64,000 nucleotides of DNA from Ostrinia nubilalis (lineage: Eukaryota; Arthropoda; Insecta; Lepidoptera; Crambidae), in assembly GCF_963855985.1 (NCBI RefSeq), contig NC_087106.1:6183001-6247000 (forward strand), written 5' to 3'. A model generated the notes under the pieces. That model was not told the DNA's origin, made no database searches, and was given only the letters and a program-made list of their open reading frames with translations. Shown one piece after another: positions 1-11,900 of this stretch (positions are counted from its first letter, which is position 1; every line of letters begins with the position of its first letter). Made by a program: the position numbers and the translations under genes.

Positions 1-198
1 TAACCGGTGGTCCGCGGACCGCTGGTGGTCCCTGGAGGCATTCCAAGTGGTCCACGATGTGCACTTGCACACCTTGGTCAAAACCACTTTTAACTGATTT
101 TTGCAGTCAAACTTGTTTTGATCGATTATGAGGTGGTCCCTGACAAGACAGAAATTTGGTAAAATGGTCCCTCATGACTTAAAGGTTAAGAACCACTG
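1..198. mobile_element. Terminal part of a hAT-like DNA transposon
   Basis: The stretch is rich in GGTCC repeats and ends with GGTTAAGAACCACTG, the inverse of a CAGTGGTTCTTAACC terminus typical of hAT transposons. It is followed by CTCTAGAG (199-206), which would fit an 8-bp target duplication. The other end lies outside the window, so the duplication cannot be confirmed. No transposase frame is visible in this part. Confidence 0.55.
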
Positions 199-200
199 CT

Positions 201-510
201 CTAGAGACTCAAAACTACAAGGATACACATGAACTCCAGTTTTAAATCCGTTGATATCTGCTGCATATGTTTTTGGCTATAAGATTCTTCTATCTTACGG
301 CTTAGACCTTTATCTACAGACCTTAAACAGTATTTTTGTGAAAATTCTTACGCATGGTGGAGGAAGGGACGCTCTAGACACACAAGTCTACAAGGAGTCA
401 TATGAACTCCAGTTTTAAATCCGTTAACATCTGTTGCATCTGCCATCTTTTTGGCTAGAAGATTCTTCTATCTTACAGCTTAGACCTTTAGCTACAGACC
501 TTAGACAGCA
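201..510. repeat. Tandem duplication, about 172-bp unit
   Basis: Two diverged copies follow each other. GAACTCCAGTTTTAAATCCG is at 231 and again at 403, and both are followed by a similar run through AAGATTCTTCTATCTTAC and a TAGACCTTT...CTACAGACCTTA block. No coding frame spans both copies. Confidence 0.75.
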
Positions 511-1235
511 TTTTTTATTATTTATTTGTGTCAGTGTGCTCTTCTAAAGAGTGTAAGACGATTATATGTAGGTACTATTAAAATGTAATTTTAACTCATT
601 GGTTTTGTCTCATATTTGAGGAATGTACTATGTATCATGAGTAGAGTCTTCGTTTAAAAGGATGCGAACGATTTAAATTTCAATAGGTAGACAAAATTGA
701 TAATTCTTAATTATCAAAAATTTAAGCTTTCTCCAGTAACACTGATATTATTATACTGTGACTCATCAAAGTCATCATTGTCAAAAATATTGACAAATCG
801 CGAACTGTCACGGCCATAAAACTGACACGCGTCCGTCCTCCGTAAGCGCCACCGCGCGACTGATTGAGATTGTCCAAGCCGTCATGGACGATTTTTTCCA
901 CATTTTTTAACATAGTAACTAAATAAGACGCAATATAAAAATTTCATCCGTTAAAAGCCCTCAAGTTATTTCTGAACTTTAGTTTAGTAAAAGATTTAGA
1001 ATCTCAAATCGCTTATTTTAAAAATAAAACCATAAATAGAAAACGAATAGAGGTAACTTTGGGAATATATTCTATCGAGTCAACTTCATCAAATCGTGTT
1101 TCCATCCGTTAATAGCCCTCGAAAATATCCTCAACTATGCCCAATAAAAATCTTAGCCTTTAATTTTACTGTTTAGTACCTCAAAAATGAAAAATGAAAA
1201 CCTCATTTTCGCCATTTTCTCTGCTACCCGGCCTT
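511..1235 (-). mobile_element. Dispersed 0.7-kb repeat, copy 1
   Basis: About 720 bp matches, in inverse orientation, the stretch at 27836-28552 nearly end to end. Both copies contain a short open frame of about 63-68 codons starting MLKNVEK (here on the minus strand, 913 to 722). No terminal inverted repeats or reverse transcriptase are visible, so the class is not known. The frame is treated as part of the repeat, not as a host gene. Confidence 0.7.
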
Positions 1236-1370
1236 AATAATCTAGCAGAAAATCTGCAAGATTGCGGTAAATCCCTAGAGTGCTAATCTAGGCGATACGC
1301 GCTATCTATGCAGTATTTATGCATGTGTAAGTATCCAGGATTACTGGTATTTATGAATATTTGTTTCCAG

Positions 1371-1466
1371 CTACACACCACGCAGCCGATGTCGCAAAAG
1401 AACGAGGCAGCAGTCGACGCTCTCCGTCTCAAGCTACAACAAATCAAAAGCTCCTCTAAGAGATAA
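1371..1466 (+). CDS. Last coding exon of a gene extending left; XMAP215/chTOG-like C-terminus
   Basis: A clean splice acceptor (TTGTTTCCAG, ending at 1370) opens a phase-0 frame of 31 codons that stops with TAA at 1464-1466. The peptide includes MSQKNEAAVDALRLKLQQIK and ends SSSKR. This amphipathic, lysine-rich tail with the pattern VDxLRxKLxxIKSSxK resembles the extreme C-terminus of XMAP215/chTOG (CKAP5; mini spindles in flies), a microtubule polymerase with TOG domains. The resemblance is from memory of the family and covers only about 20 residues, so the name is tentative. No earlier exons were found in 1-1370, which is mostly repeat. An AATAAA at 1635 could end the transcript. That it is a real terminal exon is better supported than its identity. 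Confidence 0.5.
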   Translation, partial: LHTTQPMSQKNEAAVDALRLKLQQIKSSSKR

Positions 1467-1634
1467 GACTGCCTCACTCGCACGCACCCCGGAATTGTAG
1501 CTCTCTCTCTCACTCACACGTTTGACATCACACTTGCCTCCGAGATGATGATAAGCGATTTAACACCTTTCTGCCATGCGTTAAGAATGACATTCACGAG
1601 AAACTTGACAAGTTATATTTATTTCTCGAACTTC

Positions 1635-1640
1635 AATAAA
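1635..1640 (+). terminator. Candidate polyadenylation signal of the 1371-1466 gene
   Basis: AATAAA occurs 169 bp after the stop codon at 1464-1466. Further signals exist downstream (for example 4092-4097), so the real cleavage site is open. Confidence 0.4.
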
Positions 1641-4430
1641 AATCCTGTGTTGGCGCTTTACGTATAAGTTATATAAGAACTCAAGTTACAGCTTTGAAGA
1701 AAATAGCTTTAAAAATACAAAAAAATAAATCCTAAATATGTTTAGTGTCTGAATCCATTTTCTCATTTATAAATCTCACATGGATCATCAAGCCTTGACA
1801 AGTATTTTAAAATCTTAATAGTATTTACTTTAATGGCCTATGTGTGTGTCTTAACTACGTCCAATATTGTTATTGTGCCCTCTGCCGAGTCGGAAACTTG
1901 ACAATATGGCAGAACAATACCGCCAAAAACAGGGTAAAATGCTTGAAAAATAAATTGGTCTTCAACCTTGGTAGGGGGGCACTAGACGAATTGGTGAATC
2001 GTGAGATCGTTCTTGAGTACCGAGAAATTATATTTAGGAAAGATATTAGTCTAATATCTCATTAACAATTCAATTCACTAAATTATACGAAATAATCCAT
2101 CAACTAATTGCACGATTAATCGTCGGTATGTTAACGAGTTGCGATCTCGATTCACTGTGTTCCGAAATTGTTGTGAAAATATGATAGTTGTCTGTGTGAA
2201 CATAAAAGTATAATGTAATGCAACTGTGTGGTGTTTGCTTGCCGTTTGTTGGATGTCGATATTGTTCATAAATAAACATTATAGTCCGATATCGGAATCA
2301 CTACGGTATCGTAATGTACTTGAAAATTGCACGAACATGAGAAAATCCCAATCTATTGTAGATTTTATTCCTACTTCAAAGAAACTAAGACCCTAACTTT
2401 CTTTATATTGAATAGATAAATACATTACATTATGTTTTGAAATATACTTTGTCTCTTCAGGCATACAAATATTAAAACATTAATTAAATAAATGTCAATC
2501 TATTCAATATTAAAGATGTTTGGGCAAATGTTTGGTATATTATATTGGGTACTTTAAAGAATTCCACTATAGTATGCACTAGTGGCACATTTGTAAAACC
2601 TGTTGTGTAAACTATCTAAATTAAGCGAACCTGCCCCATCATTTAAAAATCATTGCATAGTATACAATGCTCTTGTATTGACGTACTTTGAAGTTATGCT
2701 ACTATCTATAATTATTTAATTAATTATGCCTATTAAGGAGGTAAAAAGTAACTGACTTAGTTTATTTTAGTTTACAAACTGCATTCTTTTATAATTCTAT
2801 TGAACCTTTATTTATTATTTTGTTCTGATTTCTGACATGTAAATTATCTTGTATATTGAGAATTCTCGTTTGATCTTACGCTATGTGTGCCGAAAGTTAA
2901 AAATATACCCGTGTCTTTATAGTCAACACAATAATCAATATACAATTTTTAATGTAACGAAAATATTTAGTAATAGACCAGTAGTGAGAATTGATGGATA
3001 TCGGATAGTTTTGTATTTATAGTCAATGTAGTTTTCAGTGCAATTGAAAACTATCAATTGATATGTTATCCACAGTTGGCGAGTTCGTAGCGCAGTGGTT
3101 TGTTCCTCGTTTGGTTCGAATATTATAATCATTGTGTTTTGGTTTGATGTGTTTTAAGACTGTTACGATTTGCGGTTGGTTTTAAAATTCAATACTCAAT
3201 TATTATTCAAGTTAATGTTTACTAACTTTTTTGTTAACGAGTTAGGGGGCAACATGTACTTTTTAAATATGCGGACATTATTGTAATGTAGAATCTATTT
3301 GTCACTGTCACCTCTACTCTCTCATAGTTTTAATTAAATTGTTGAATTGTATGCATGTTTCCATGTTTCTCAGATCATAGACGTGTTTTAAGATTATATT
3401 CTTCCCCGCCCTAACTTGTGCATAGACTAATGTTTTTTCTACAATATTTTTGATAATGTGAAATGTTAACTAGACTTACTGTGTTGTGTTTATTTGAGAT
3501 GGAACGCTCGATCATCCAGTAGGTTTATTAGAAAACTTAGAAGCTGAGATGAGGCCATATTTATATTTCGCGACATTTTACTCCCCTCGTTATTAGAAAT
3601 ATGAAATCAAACATTCCCTTCAGTATTGGTTCTTAATGTACAAATTTTTCTCATCTTAATATACATTTTACTATATTTATCCATATTTCATCTTTTTCAT
3701 TTAAGAATGTTACGTAACTTACGTAATATTACTTTACATAATATGCAAAACGAAAATGGTATATTATTCCTTTTCTATTTTGAAAACCGTGTTATTTTGA
3801 TTTCATTGTTAGGATGGAATACGGAATATGGCAACTATCAAAATGCAATATTTGGCTCGAATTTCTGAAGCCTAGAATTATGGTGCAGTACCTTCCTGTT
3901 ATTTACGAAGTTTCGTTAAAATATTTTCAGTTTCCGTTCGTTCATTTATGTTATTAGATTAATTACTATTATTCTCTAGTTAAAAATATTTTGCGTTTCA
4001 TACTGATATTTGACGTCATTAATTTTACTATTGTGAGCATTTATTTATTGTATGTAAATTAATATTGTAAAATCATGATGTAATAATGATAAATAAAGTT
4101 CATACAACACTAAATAGCTGTTTTTTTTTGTATCTGAAACATCTTTTAAGTACTATGTTATAGGTAAAACACATAAAGAATTTAAAAACTTACATCATGT
4201 AGCAACACACGCAACACAATACACATAGGGTCCGTCAGTACACAGGGAGAAAGTGAACCGTGTTATTTTTTGCCACTTATCCACTGATGATACTCAATGA
4301 TTACATCATTAGCATCATCAGCTAATTATCTTCGTTAAACATTTATTGCAAGCGGTAAACCCAATCGACGGAACGGAAGGGCCCCGGGCGCTCCTAAGAC
4401 AGTCTAGTTCTCTCCGATCTCCGGCCTACC
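1641..4430. other. AT-rich noncoding stretch between two plus-strand genes
   Basis: Very AT-rich sequence with only short, compositionally random open frames. It may contain a long 3' UTR of the left gene (AATAAA at 4092-4097), otherwise intergenic sequence. I see no repeat family or RNA gene here. Confidence 0.5.
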
Positions 4431-4432
4431 CG

Positions 4433-4527
4433 TCAGTCCTTTCCTAACCGTGGAAGTGATAACTCCTGCTTGCGGTGAAGCAGTGCGTTTTGTGTAGTGT
4501 CTGTGTATTGTATTGTAGTGAGAAGTT
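4433..4527 (+). promoter_or_regulatory. Probable promoter / 5' UTR of ZC3H11A exon 1A
   Basis: A locally GC-rich stretch (from about 4370) contains an arthropod-type initiator TCAGT at 4433-4437. It is followed by about 90 bp without upstream ATGs in front of the ATG at 4528. No TATA box or clear DPE was seen. The inference rests mostly on the open exon and donor that follow. Confidence 0.35.
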
Positions 4528-4577
4528 ATGGCTGCGTTCTCCGATTTGAATACGTGGGGCATGAACTTCAATTATCC
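4528..4577 (+). CDS. Alternative first coding exon of ZC3H11A (exon 1A)
   Basis: ATG at 4528 opens MAAFSDLNTWGMNFNY plus two bases, followed by a consensus donor GTAAGT at 4578. Joined to the acceptor at 5939 (TTTCACAG), the frame continues through 11 further codons (YWRAAETAENT) straight into the ATG at 5973. This adds 28 residues in front of the zinc-finger protein. The match of phase (2 nt + 1 nt) and absence of stops are seen in the sequence; actual splicing is inferred. The exon could instead belong to another transcript. Confidence 0.45.
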
Positions 4578-4876
4578 GTAAGTTTTAAGTTTTTCAAGAG
4601 TTTGATTTATGAAGTTCTCTACTTTTTACTTAAAAAACTTGTTTAAAATTAAAATCTAAAATATAACTTCGTTTGTTGTGTTCAATGAATGCGGTAGGAG
4701 ACGAAAAGAAAATAATTATCATAAATATCCTAAGTTGTCTAACTACCCTGCAAAATTAAAAATATTTTTTGGCAATATGTCTTGTAAATACTGGAGAAAA
4801 GACCATGCATGATCCCTAAAATAACTGAGTGAGGAGGCCCAGCGCAAGAGTTTTCTACTGCAGATTTCAGAATAAC

Positions 4877-5034
4877 TAAAGCCGGGTCTCCAGCGCGTGT
4901 TTTGCTCATAGAGGAATGTTTTTTCCTACACAATCAACAATGTTGAATGTAGACATCGTGATTTTGTTGATTGTGTAGGAAAAAACATTCCTACACATTT
5001 GGTAGGACAAACACGCGATGGAGATTCGGCTTAT
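4877..5034. mobile_element. MITE with internal palindrome
   Basis: Ends are inverted repeats (AAGCCGGGTCTCCAGCGCGTGTTT at the left; its diverged inverse at the right). Inside is a near-perfect palindrome (arms about 4911-4940 and 4953-4990) built on AGGAATGTTTTTTCCTACAC. It lies in the intron between exon 1A and exon 1B. Confidence 0.7.
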
Positions 5035-5589
5035 AAATAATGAGAACGCCTATAAAATTTTTAGAGCCATCGCGGCGTCGCGTCGGGCGTCGGGCGTCAT
5101 CGCTCCAGACTTGTATGGGATCGGGAATGTTTGCTCCATCTTCTTTCTTCATCTTTCTTTAATTAGTACTTATAATATAAATAAATGAAACTTCAATTCG
5201 TATAAACTTTATTTTGTAACATCGAATAAAATTAAACATCAATCTGAAGAAAATTAGAAAGAAATTGATTCTTAAAATCTTGTATGAAACCTCACTCGAT
5301 GTTGTAACGATTTTTGCACAGAGCACATAATAATTAATTTTGTTTAAAACAATGCGCGAATGGGATGCAATCGCACCTTAAACTTGATAGCCAATAAAAT
5401 TTGAGCTTACTTTTTTATTCCTCTTCCCGATTGGGTGATGAGCTGTCACTTAGTTTTTTTCTTAAATTATTTAGACACCTGCAGTTGTGTGTTTTGTCTA
5501 TGGCCTACATTTCGACAGCCAATGGGCGGTTCGTGGACAAAATGAAATGAAAGTCCGCCACATGTCCGCCATATCTACTTCATCTTCTT

Positions 5590-5685
5590 TCTATTATTGA
5601 CGTTCGTATTATTTTGTGTTTGATAGCGTCGTGTTGTAGATATTTGTTGTTTAATTTAATTATTTTTTAGTTTGTTTAAACCACG
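5590..5685 (+). other. Possible noncoding first exon (1B) of ZC3H11A
   Basis: A donor GTGAGT follows 5685 (AAACCACG|GTGAGT). The next acceptor downstream on this strand is at 5938, just ahead of the ATG at 5973, so this could be a 5' UTR exon used by a second promoter. The left edge is arbitrary; no initiator stands out. Confidence 0.35.
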
Positions 5686-5972
5686 GTGAGTAAATAGCGT
5701 TAAACTCTGCGTAATGTTACTTTTAAATTGGATCTAGTTTAGCCGCGACGTGCTGCACAATTTGTCAAAATGGAAAAATCTTAGTTTTGTGTTCTTAGAA
5801 GCTTTAACACGTGTTAATACCTACTCGATTAGTTCTTTTGGTGTTGTAGATGTGATTTCTAGCTAATCATCTTGTATTCCTTACGTAAAGTGTTTATTTG
5901 TGTCGGCGTTTGGATTAGAGACTTATTGCATTTCACAGGTACTGGAGGGCGGCGGAAACCGCGGAAAACACC

Positions 5973-8900
5973 ATGGAGTCTCCGAGAAAATTTAATGACT
6001 GCTACTTTTACTACTATTCTACTTGTACCAAGGTAAGAATCGATTAAATAATTCCCTATAGGTTTTATAAAATTTCTCTTGGCTAGTTTATTTTTGGACT
6101 ACATTTTGACTTTCCTTTTGATTTTAGGTCTTTAAAGCTTCTCGCAAAGTCCTAACACTGTCAGGATAATATTAAAAACATTACACTTGTAGATCTCCAA
6201 AGATTTGAGGGCTTTACTGAAGTAGTTTGTAAATCACTGGTAATTTCAGGGAGACAACTGCGTATTCCGCCATGAACCATCTGCCCTGGGCTGCGAGACG
6301 ATGTGCACGGCGTGGCAGCAGGGCAAGTGCCTGGACAAGCGCTGCAAGTTGCGCCACATGGAGCTAAGGGTCAGTTTTATATTTAATACTACCCTAACAT
6401 GCTAGTAAAGTAGTTAGAGCTACCATAAGTTGTTGAAAGTTGAAGCTGATTGTACTATTCATTCTACTGGTTTTGAAGATTATCGCCCATTGGCCCACTA
6501 ACCAGCATATTTAGGTATAAGCATTGGTTGTCAGTTTTTCTGATTAGATTGTACAAATGATTTTATTGCACTCTAACCATACTTTGTAAGCATCTATCTA
6601 TTGTAGGTAAATTATATTATCAATATCGGGTAGTTATAAAACTTAGTAATCGTCACAGACATGTTATTTGTTATCAATTATGTAATATGATAAAAATATT
6701 ATGTTATGAATTAAAACAATTGAAAGTATTATTATGATAATTAGAGTTATCTTTGCTAAGTAACAAGAAGACACAATTTTTTTATTTGCAAGTAAATTTT
6801 ATTGAGTTTCCCATAATCGAAGACTTCAATTCTTTTCTTTCTTAATTTGCATATAACCTACTCGTCAAATACCAAATTAGTCAAATGATTTAAGAATTTT
6901 TGTGTTTAGCTGGTGAGTCAATCCTTTACTGTAGCTTTTATAATATTAATCATGTAATGGTTGCATCAATTTTGGATGTGATTGGGTCGTCTGCATTGTT
7001 TATACTGATGATGTCATAATGACATTGAAATTATTTGGAGGCCACTTTGTGAGATTTTATTAAGTTTATAGTACTATCGTTTAACAATGGATAAACAGCC
7101 GGTTCTTTATTTAGAATTTGGTGATAATTGGGTTAATCTGAGGTATTATTCAGTAAATAATATGTCGCAATTTTATTTTACCCAGTTAAATTGATAGTTA
7201 TAATAATAATAAGCCTTTTATTTCCGAAACATTTTTACATTTTACATTTGACGCTTTCTGAATTTAGGATAACACTTATATAGAACAAATGCTTCACTTA
7301 AAATAACTTTCACAAAATGTCTAAGATTTCGGTGTGCCTATTGGCAAAGGCCTCCTCCAACTCCTTCCATTGCCTTCTGTCCTCCGCCACTCTCATCCAT
7401 AGAGGTCCTGCGGTCAACCTCAATTCATCCTCCCATCTTAAAGCCTTGCGACCTCGGTTTCTGGCGCCATCTCTTGGGTACCACACTGTCAACCGTTTAC
7501 ACCACTTCTCCTTGTTACAGCGTAGCATATGTCCCGCCCATCTCCATTTGACTTGATCGATGCGTGTCAGGATGTCTGTTAGTTTCGTTTTGCACCTGAT
7601 ATCTGTATTTCTGGTCTTGTCCATTAGTTTCAATCCTAGCATGCTCCTTTCCATTCCTCTCTGACACCTTGCTAGTTTGTCCCTATGGCGTTTTGTCAAG
7701 GCCCAGGTTTCGCAGCCATAAGTGATGCAGGGCAAGATACAGGTGTCAAAAGTCTTCCGTTTTATCCTGGTACCCAGTTCCTTACTTTTCATTATTTCTT
7801 TTAAAGCCCAGTATTTTTTCCATCCTGTCGCAATTCTTTTGACATTTGTCAAAAAAAAATTGATAGTTATTCGCCCATAAATCTTGTTTTTTAGACTATT
7901 TTATTACGGAAATCTGTAATGTAAATGTAATGTTGTGCTTAGTTATTAAGTTCTTTTTCATTTGTATGTGGAATTATTGTTAGTAATCACTTTTTTAGCT
8001 TGCAAGTTTGTCAATTCACACATTATTCTCAATCTTGAAATTAAATTGTTTTTTACAGAAAAACCGCAAGCAGATCCCGTGCTACTGGGAGAACCAACCC
8101 GGAGGCTGCCGCAAGAAGCACTGCCCCTTCATGCACAAGAACCCGGACGCGCGCACCGATGGCATCGCGCCGAGCCAGCCCGCCCCCCCTGTACCTGTGA
8201 GTATATTACTGTTATCCTTCTAAAGCCTGGTCCGTGAGCACGTAGAATTTTGTCCAATGACCCCAAGCTACCCATCCTTATCGCTCGCGCGTAATTATGT
8301 TGCTGGCGCGCTCGCACACTCACTGCGGGCGCCCGTCGCACAGTCGCGACAGCAATATAATTACGCGTTGGACATTGGACAAAATTCTACGTGCTCACAG
8401 ATCAGACTATACCTCATTTTGATTTTGCCCTATCAAACAACAAAATGGCAAGGCCCAAAAGTAGGATGGCCGAAAAAGATGGGCCGATGACATAACAAAC
8501 AAGGCAGGGAAAAATTGGATGCACATAGCCAGTGACAGGGAAAAGTGGAAATTTATTTATTTATATTAGGGAAACAAACGCCAATGGGGTATTCGACCAA
8601 TGTGTGTTGCCAGTGATGGTAGGGTGATTGCTATAGTAATTGGCCTGTACATAGTTATTGGCCACCTTGGCTAAAATAAAAATAAACAAGCATATGTACG
8701 TTATTAAGAGTGGAAAAGAGACACAAATACTTTCTCTGAGCAATACGCTGTCCAATGTAGTATGTCAGAGTAAGAACAGATGGCACTCTAAACAGCAGAA
8801 GCTTTCTTTCGACAACGAGTCGTCCGAGTAGCCGCATGCTTGTCAAAATTTTAAGGTAAATATTTATGAATATTGTTCGTAATTTAATTGTTTTTGCTTG

Positions 8901-11900
8901 TTATAGTAATTTTACTGTTTTTTTGTAAAGAGATAAATGGTAGCTTATGTAGATAGATTAAGTTACTTTGTTTTGGAATAAAATAACTTTAAAATTAGAC
9001 CGGCCAATAACTATACCACGTTTCAATTTATTTCAGTTATTGGCCATGGGTGGCCAAAAATTATTGTATTTTTATTCAAGATTAAGTTAATTTAACCCTT
9101 AAATATTTGCTATTAAAATACTAATGTCCTAACCTATTAGGATCAGTAATTAGCCGGGGGGCCAATTACTGACACTTATGCACGGCCAATAACTATTTTT
9201 ATTGATTTACTTTACCTAGATTGTTACAAGATGCCGTAGGTAACACAGTATACTAAGGTTGGTATAAGTAGTTGGAACAGAAACACTTAATCAGTTTAAA
9301 AAAATAAAACAAATAATACCTGAAATGCAAAACAATGAATTTTTTTTTATTCTCTATCGTTTGTGGGACTATTAATTTATTATAAGCAAAATGGATTGGA
9401 AGCGGAAGTTACAGATGAACCTGAAGCTATAAGTCGGGAGAAAGAATCAACATTGAGTGAAATAGGAGAACTTCAAACTAGAGATAAAGAAAGAGAGACA
9501 AAAGACCCTAAAACTGGGACCCAAGAAGATGAGATAGGTACTTGTAGACGAACGAGAATGACGAGATGAACCGTTACCGTAACCAGAACATCAGAGGATT
9601 CTCGAAGAAAAAGCTAAAGAAAAAGAAATCCTCGAGAAAGAAAAAAGGTAACGGAAAATTGAAAGAGAACATAAAAGAGAGGACAGAAAACTGAAAGCTG
9701 AAGAAAAGAAAACTGCTAAAATAAAAAAGTAAGAATAATGTATCTGTCTGTATCCAATCAAATCTGTAATATTTGCAAAAAGCTTATAAAAAATAGACTT
9801 TTAGTATGCTCTGAATGTCACCGTGTCTTTCATAAATCTTGTGCAACAGATATTCCTGAAGAAGAAGGAGACAGTTATCTTTGTCACAATTGTTACTGAA
9901 TGTACTGACGATGATGAGATAGATGAAGAAATCGATAAGAGTGATACTGATGACGAATTCTTAGCTAATCTTAAGGAAAGACAAAATGAGTTAGGATTAC
10001 AAAGCGTGAAGTTTCAGTGATTTTTATGGGTTTTTTTCGGTGGCTAATAACTGTACTTCTAGGAGCCAATTACTGTGATTTTGGGGCCAATAGCTAAATT
10101 TAATGTGATCTCTGATATTTTTAAAATTATTATTGTAATTCTTATCGTATAACACCAAATAGGTACTAGCTTAAATAGCAGCAATATTGGTTTCTCATAA
10201 TAAAATATAAAAAGTAAACAAAAGTCGAGTTTTTGTTACATTTTACACAAGTTAACTTACACAACGCTCTTAAAGGGCCAATAACTGTAGCAATCACCCT
10301 ATACGGATCTGAGACGTGGTGGCTTACTATGGGCCTCATAAGAAGGCTCAAGGTCACCCAAAGGGCGATGGAGCGGGCTATGCTCGGAGTTTCCCTGCGT
10401 GATCGAATCAGAAATGAGGAGATCCGCAAGAAAATCAAACTGACCGACATAGCCCGCAGAATTGCTAAAATAATGTAGCAGTGGGCGGGGCACATAGCTC
10501 GCAGACCTGTTGGCCGTTTGAGCAGAAAAGTTCTCGAGTAGCAGGACCACGGGCCAGAAGAGTAGAGTGGGACCCCCCACTAGGTAAACTGATCTGGTCA
10601 AGGTCGCTGGAAGAACCTGGATGCAGGCAGCGCCGATCGTTATGGAAATCCTTGGGGGATGCCTTTGTCCAGCATTGGACGTCATTTGGCTGAAACGAAC
10701 GAACGAACATCGTTGAAATACTTGCCTTTGTCCAGCATTGGACGTCATTTGGCTGAAACGAACGAACGAACATCGTTGAAATACTTTGAGGTCTGAGGAG
10801 GCGTTTATCAAGCAACGGGGCGTCTTTTGGTTGAAACGAAGGAGTGATCAAACGAACATTGTTTGTTGTTGCAGGTCAACGCAGCCAGCAGCTTGCCCGA
10901 GGGCGTCGAGCAGGTGCCCATGGGCATGGCGCCGCCAGTGCCCGCGCCCGCGCCCGCGCCCGCGCCGGTGCCGCTCCTGTGGCAGCAACAACGCCAAGGT
11001 ATAGATGACCCACGCTGAACTGTCCCGCCAAACTCAATGACAGGGGGGCGCTACCATCGTTCAACTTTATGGTTTCCAACATGGCAAAAATCGGAACCAG
11101 CGATTCGGTATTGACGGTGGCGCCCCGCTGTCAATGTCATCGATAGGACAGTTCAGTATTTTGGAACTATATGCACACGTTTAGGCTGGGTTGCACCATC
11201 TTACTTTGACTTCAACAAACGTCAAAAATCTGTCAAACGCCATATAAAAAACACCGTAATCGTAATAGTTACGGTCAAAGTTAGGTGGTGCAACACTCTT
11301 CTTAAGCATTGACTTGGCTCTTATGAGCTCTATCTTATCATTAGGCGAGATTTATACTAGACTAGCAGCCGCCCGCGACATCGTACGCGTGGATCCCGTT
11401 TTACCCCTTTAGGAGTTGAATTTTGCCAAATCCTACGATCCTAAGACTCCTAGCACTTGTAGTTTCTGAGATTTCGTGATGAGTTAGTCAGTCAATCAGT
11501 GACCTTTCGCTTTTATAGATATAGATAGATTGAAAATTGGTTTGAAACCAGGGTCGTCTTTAACCTACTGGAGTCGCTGGGCAATACCAGGTATATTTTC
11601 TTCCAAAAAAGGGAATTACAAAATTATTGAACTTTTCACAGGTTAACATTTTTTTGAGAGTAGACGGGGTATCCTTTCTTTGGCGAGTTAGGACTCGCAA
11701 GTGCTAGGGCACTTGCTCGAAGTGCAATCAGTGTGAAAGAGGGATCTGATTGTAACTTTGGACTCGGGCGTTGATCCACTTCCAACCACAGATAATAGGC
11801 ATGATTATCCAATTCCTTGAGTAGTTTTCTGTGACCTGTCCACGTCCATGTCCTTTTATACTGGATCCACGCTTGACTGGATTGTAACTTTGTAGTATAC

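Noticed and set aside
10233..10478. 81-codon host gene candidate
   Set aside because: It is the RTE-like LINE continuation (RAMERAMLGVSLRD), joined by accident to the end of the inserted TIR element.
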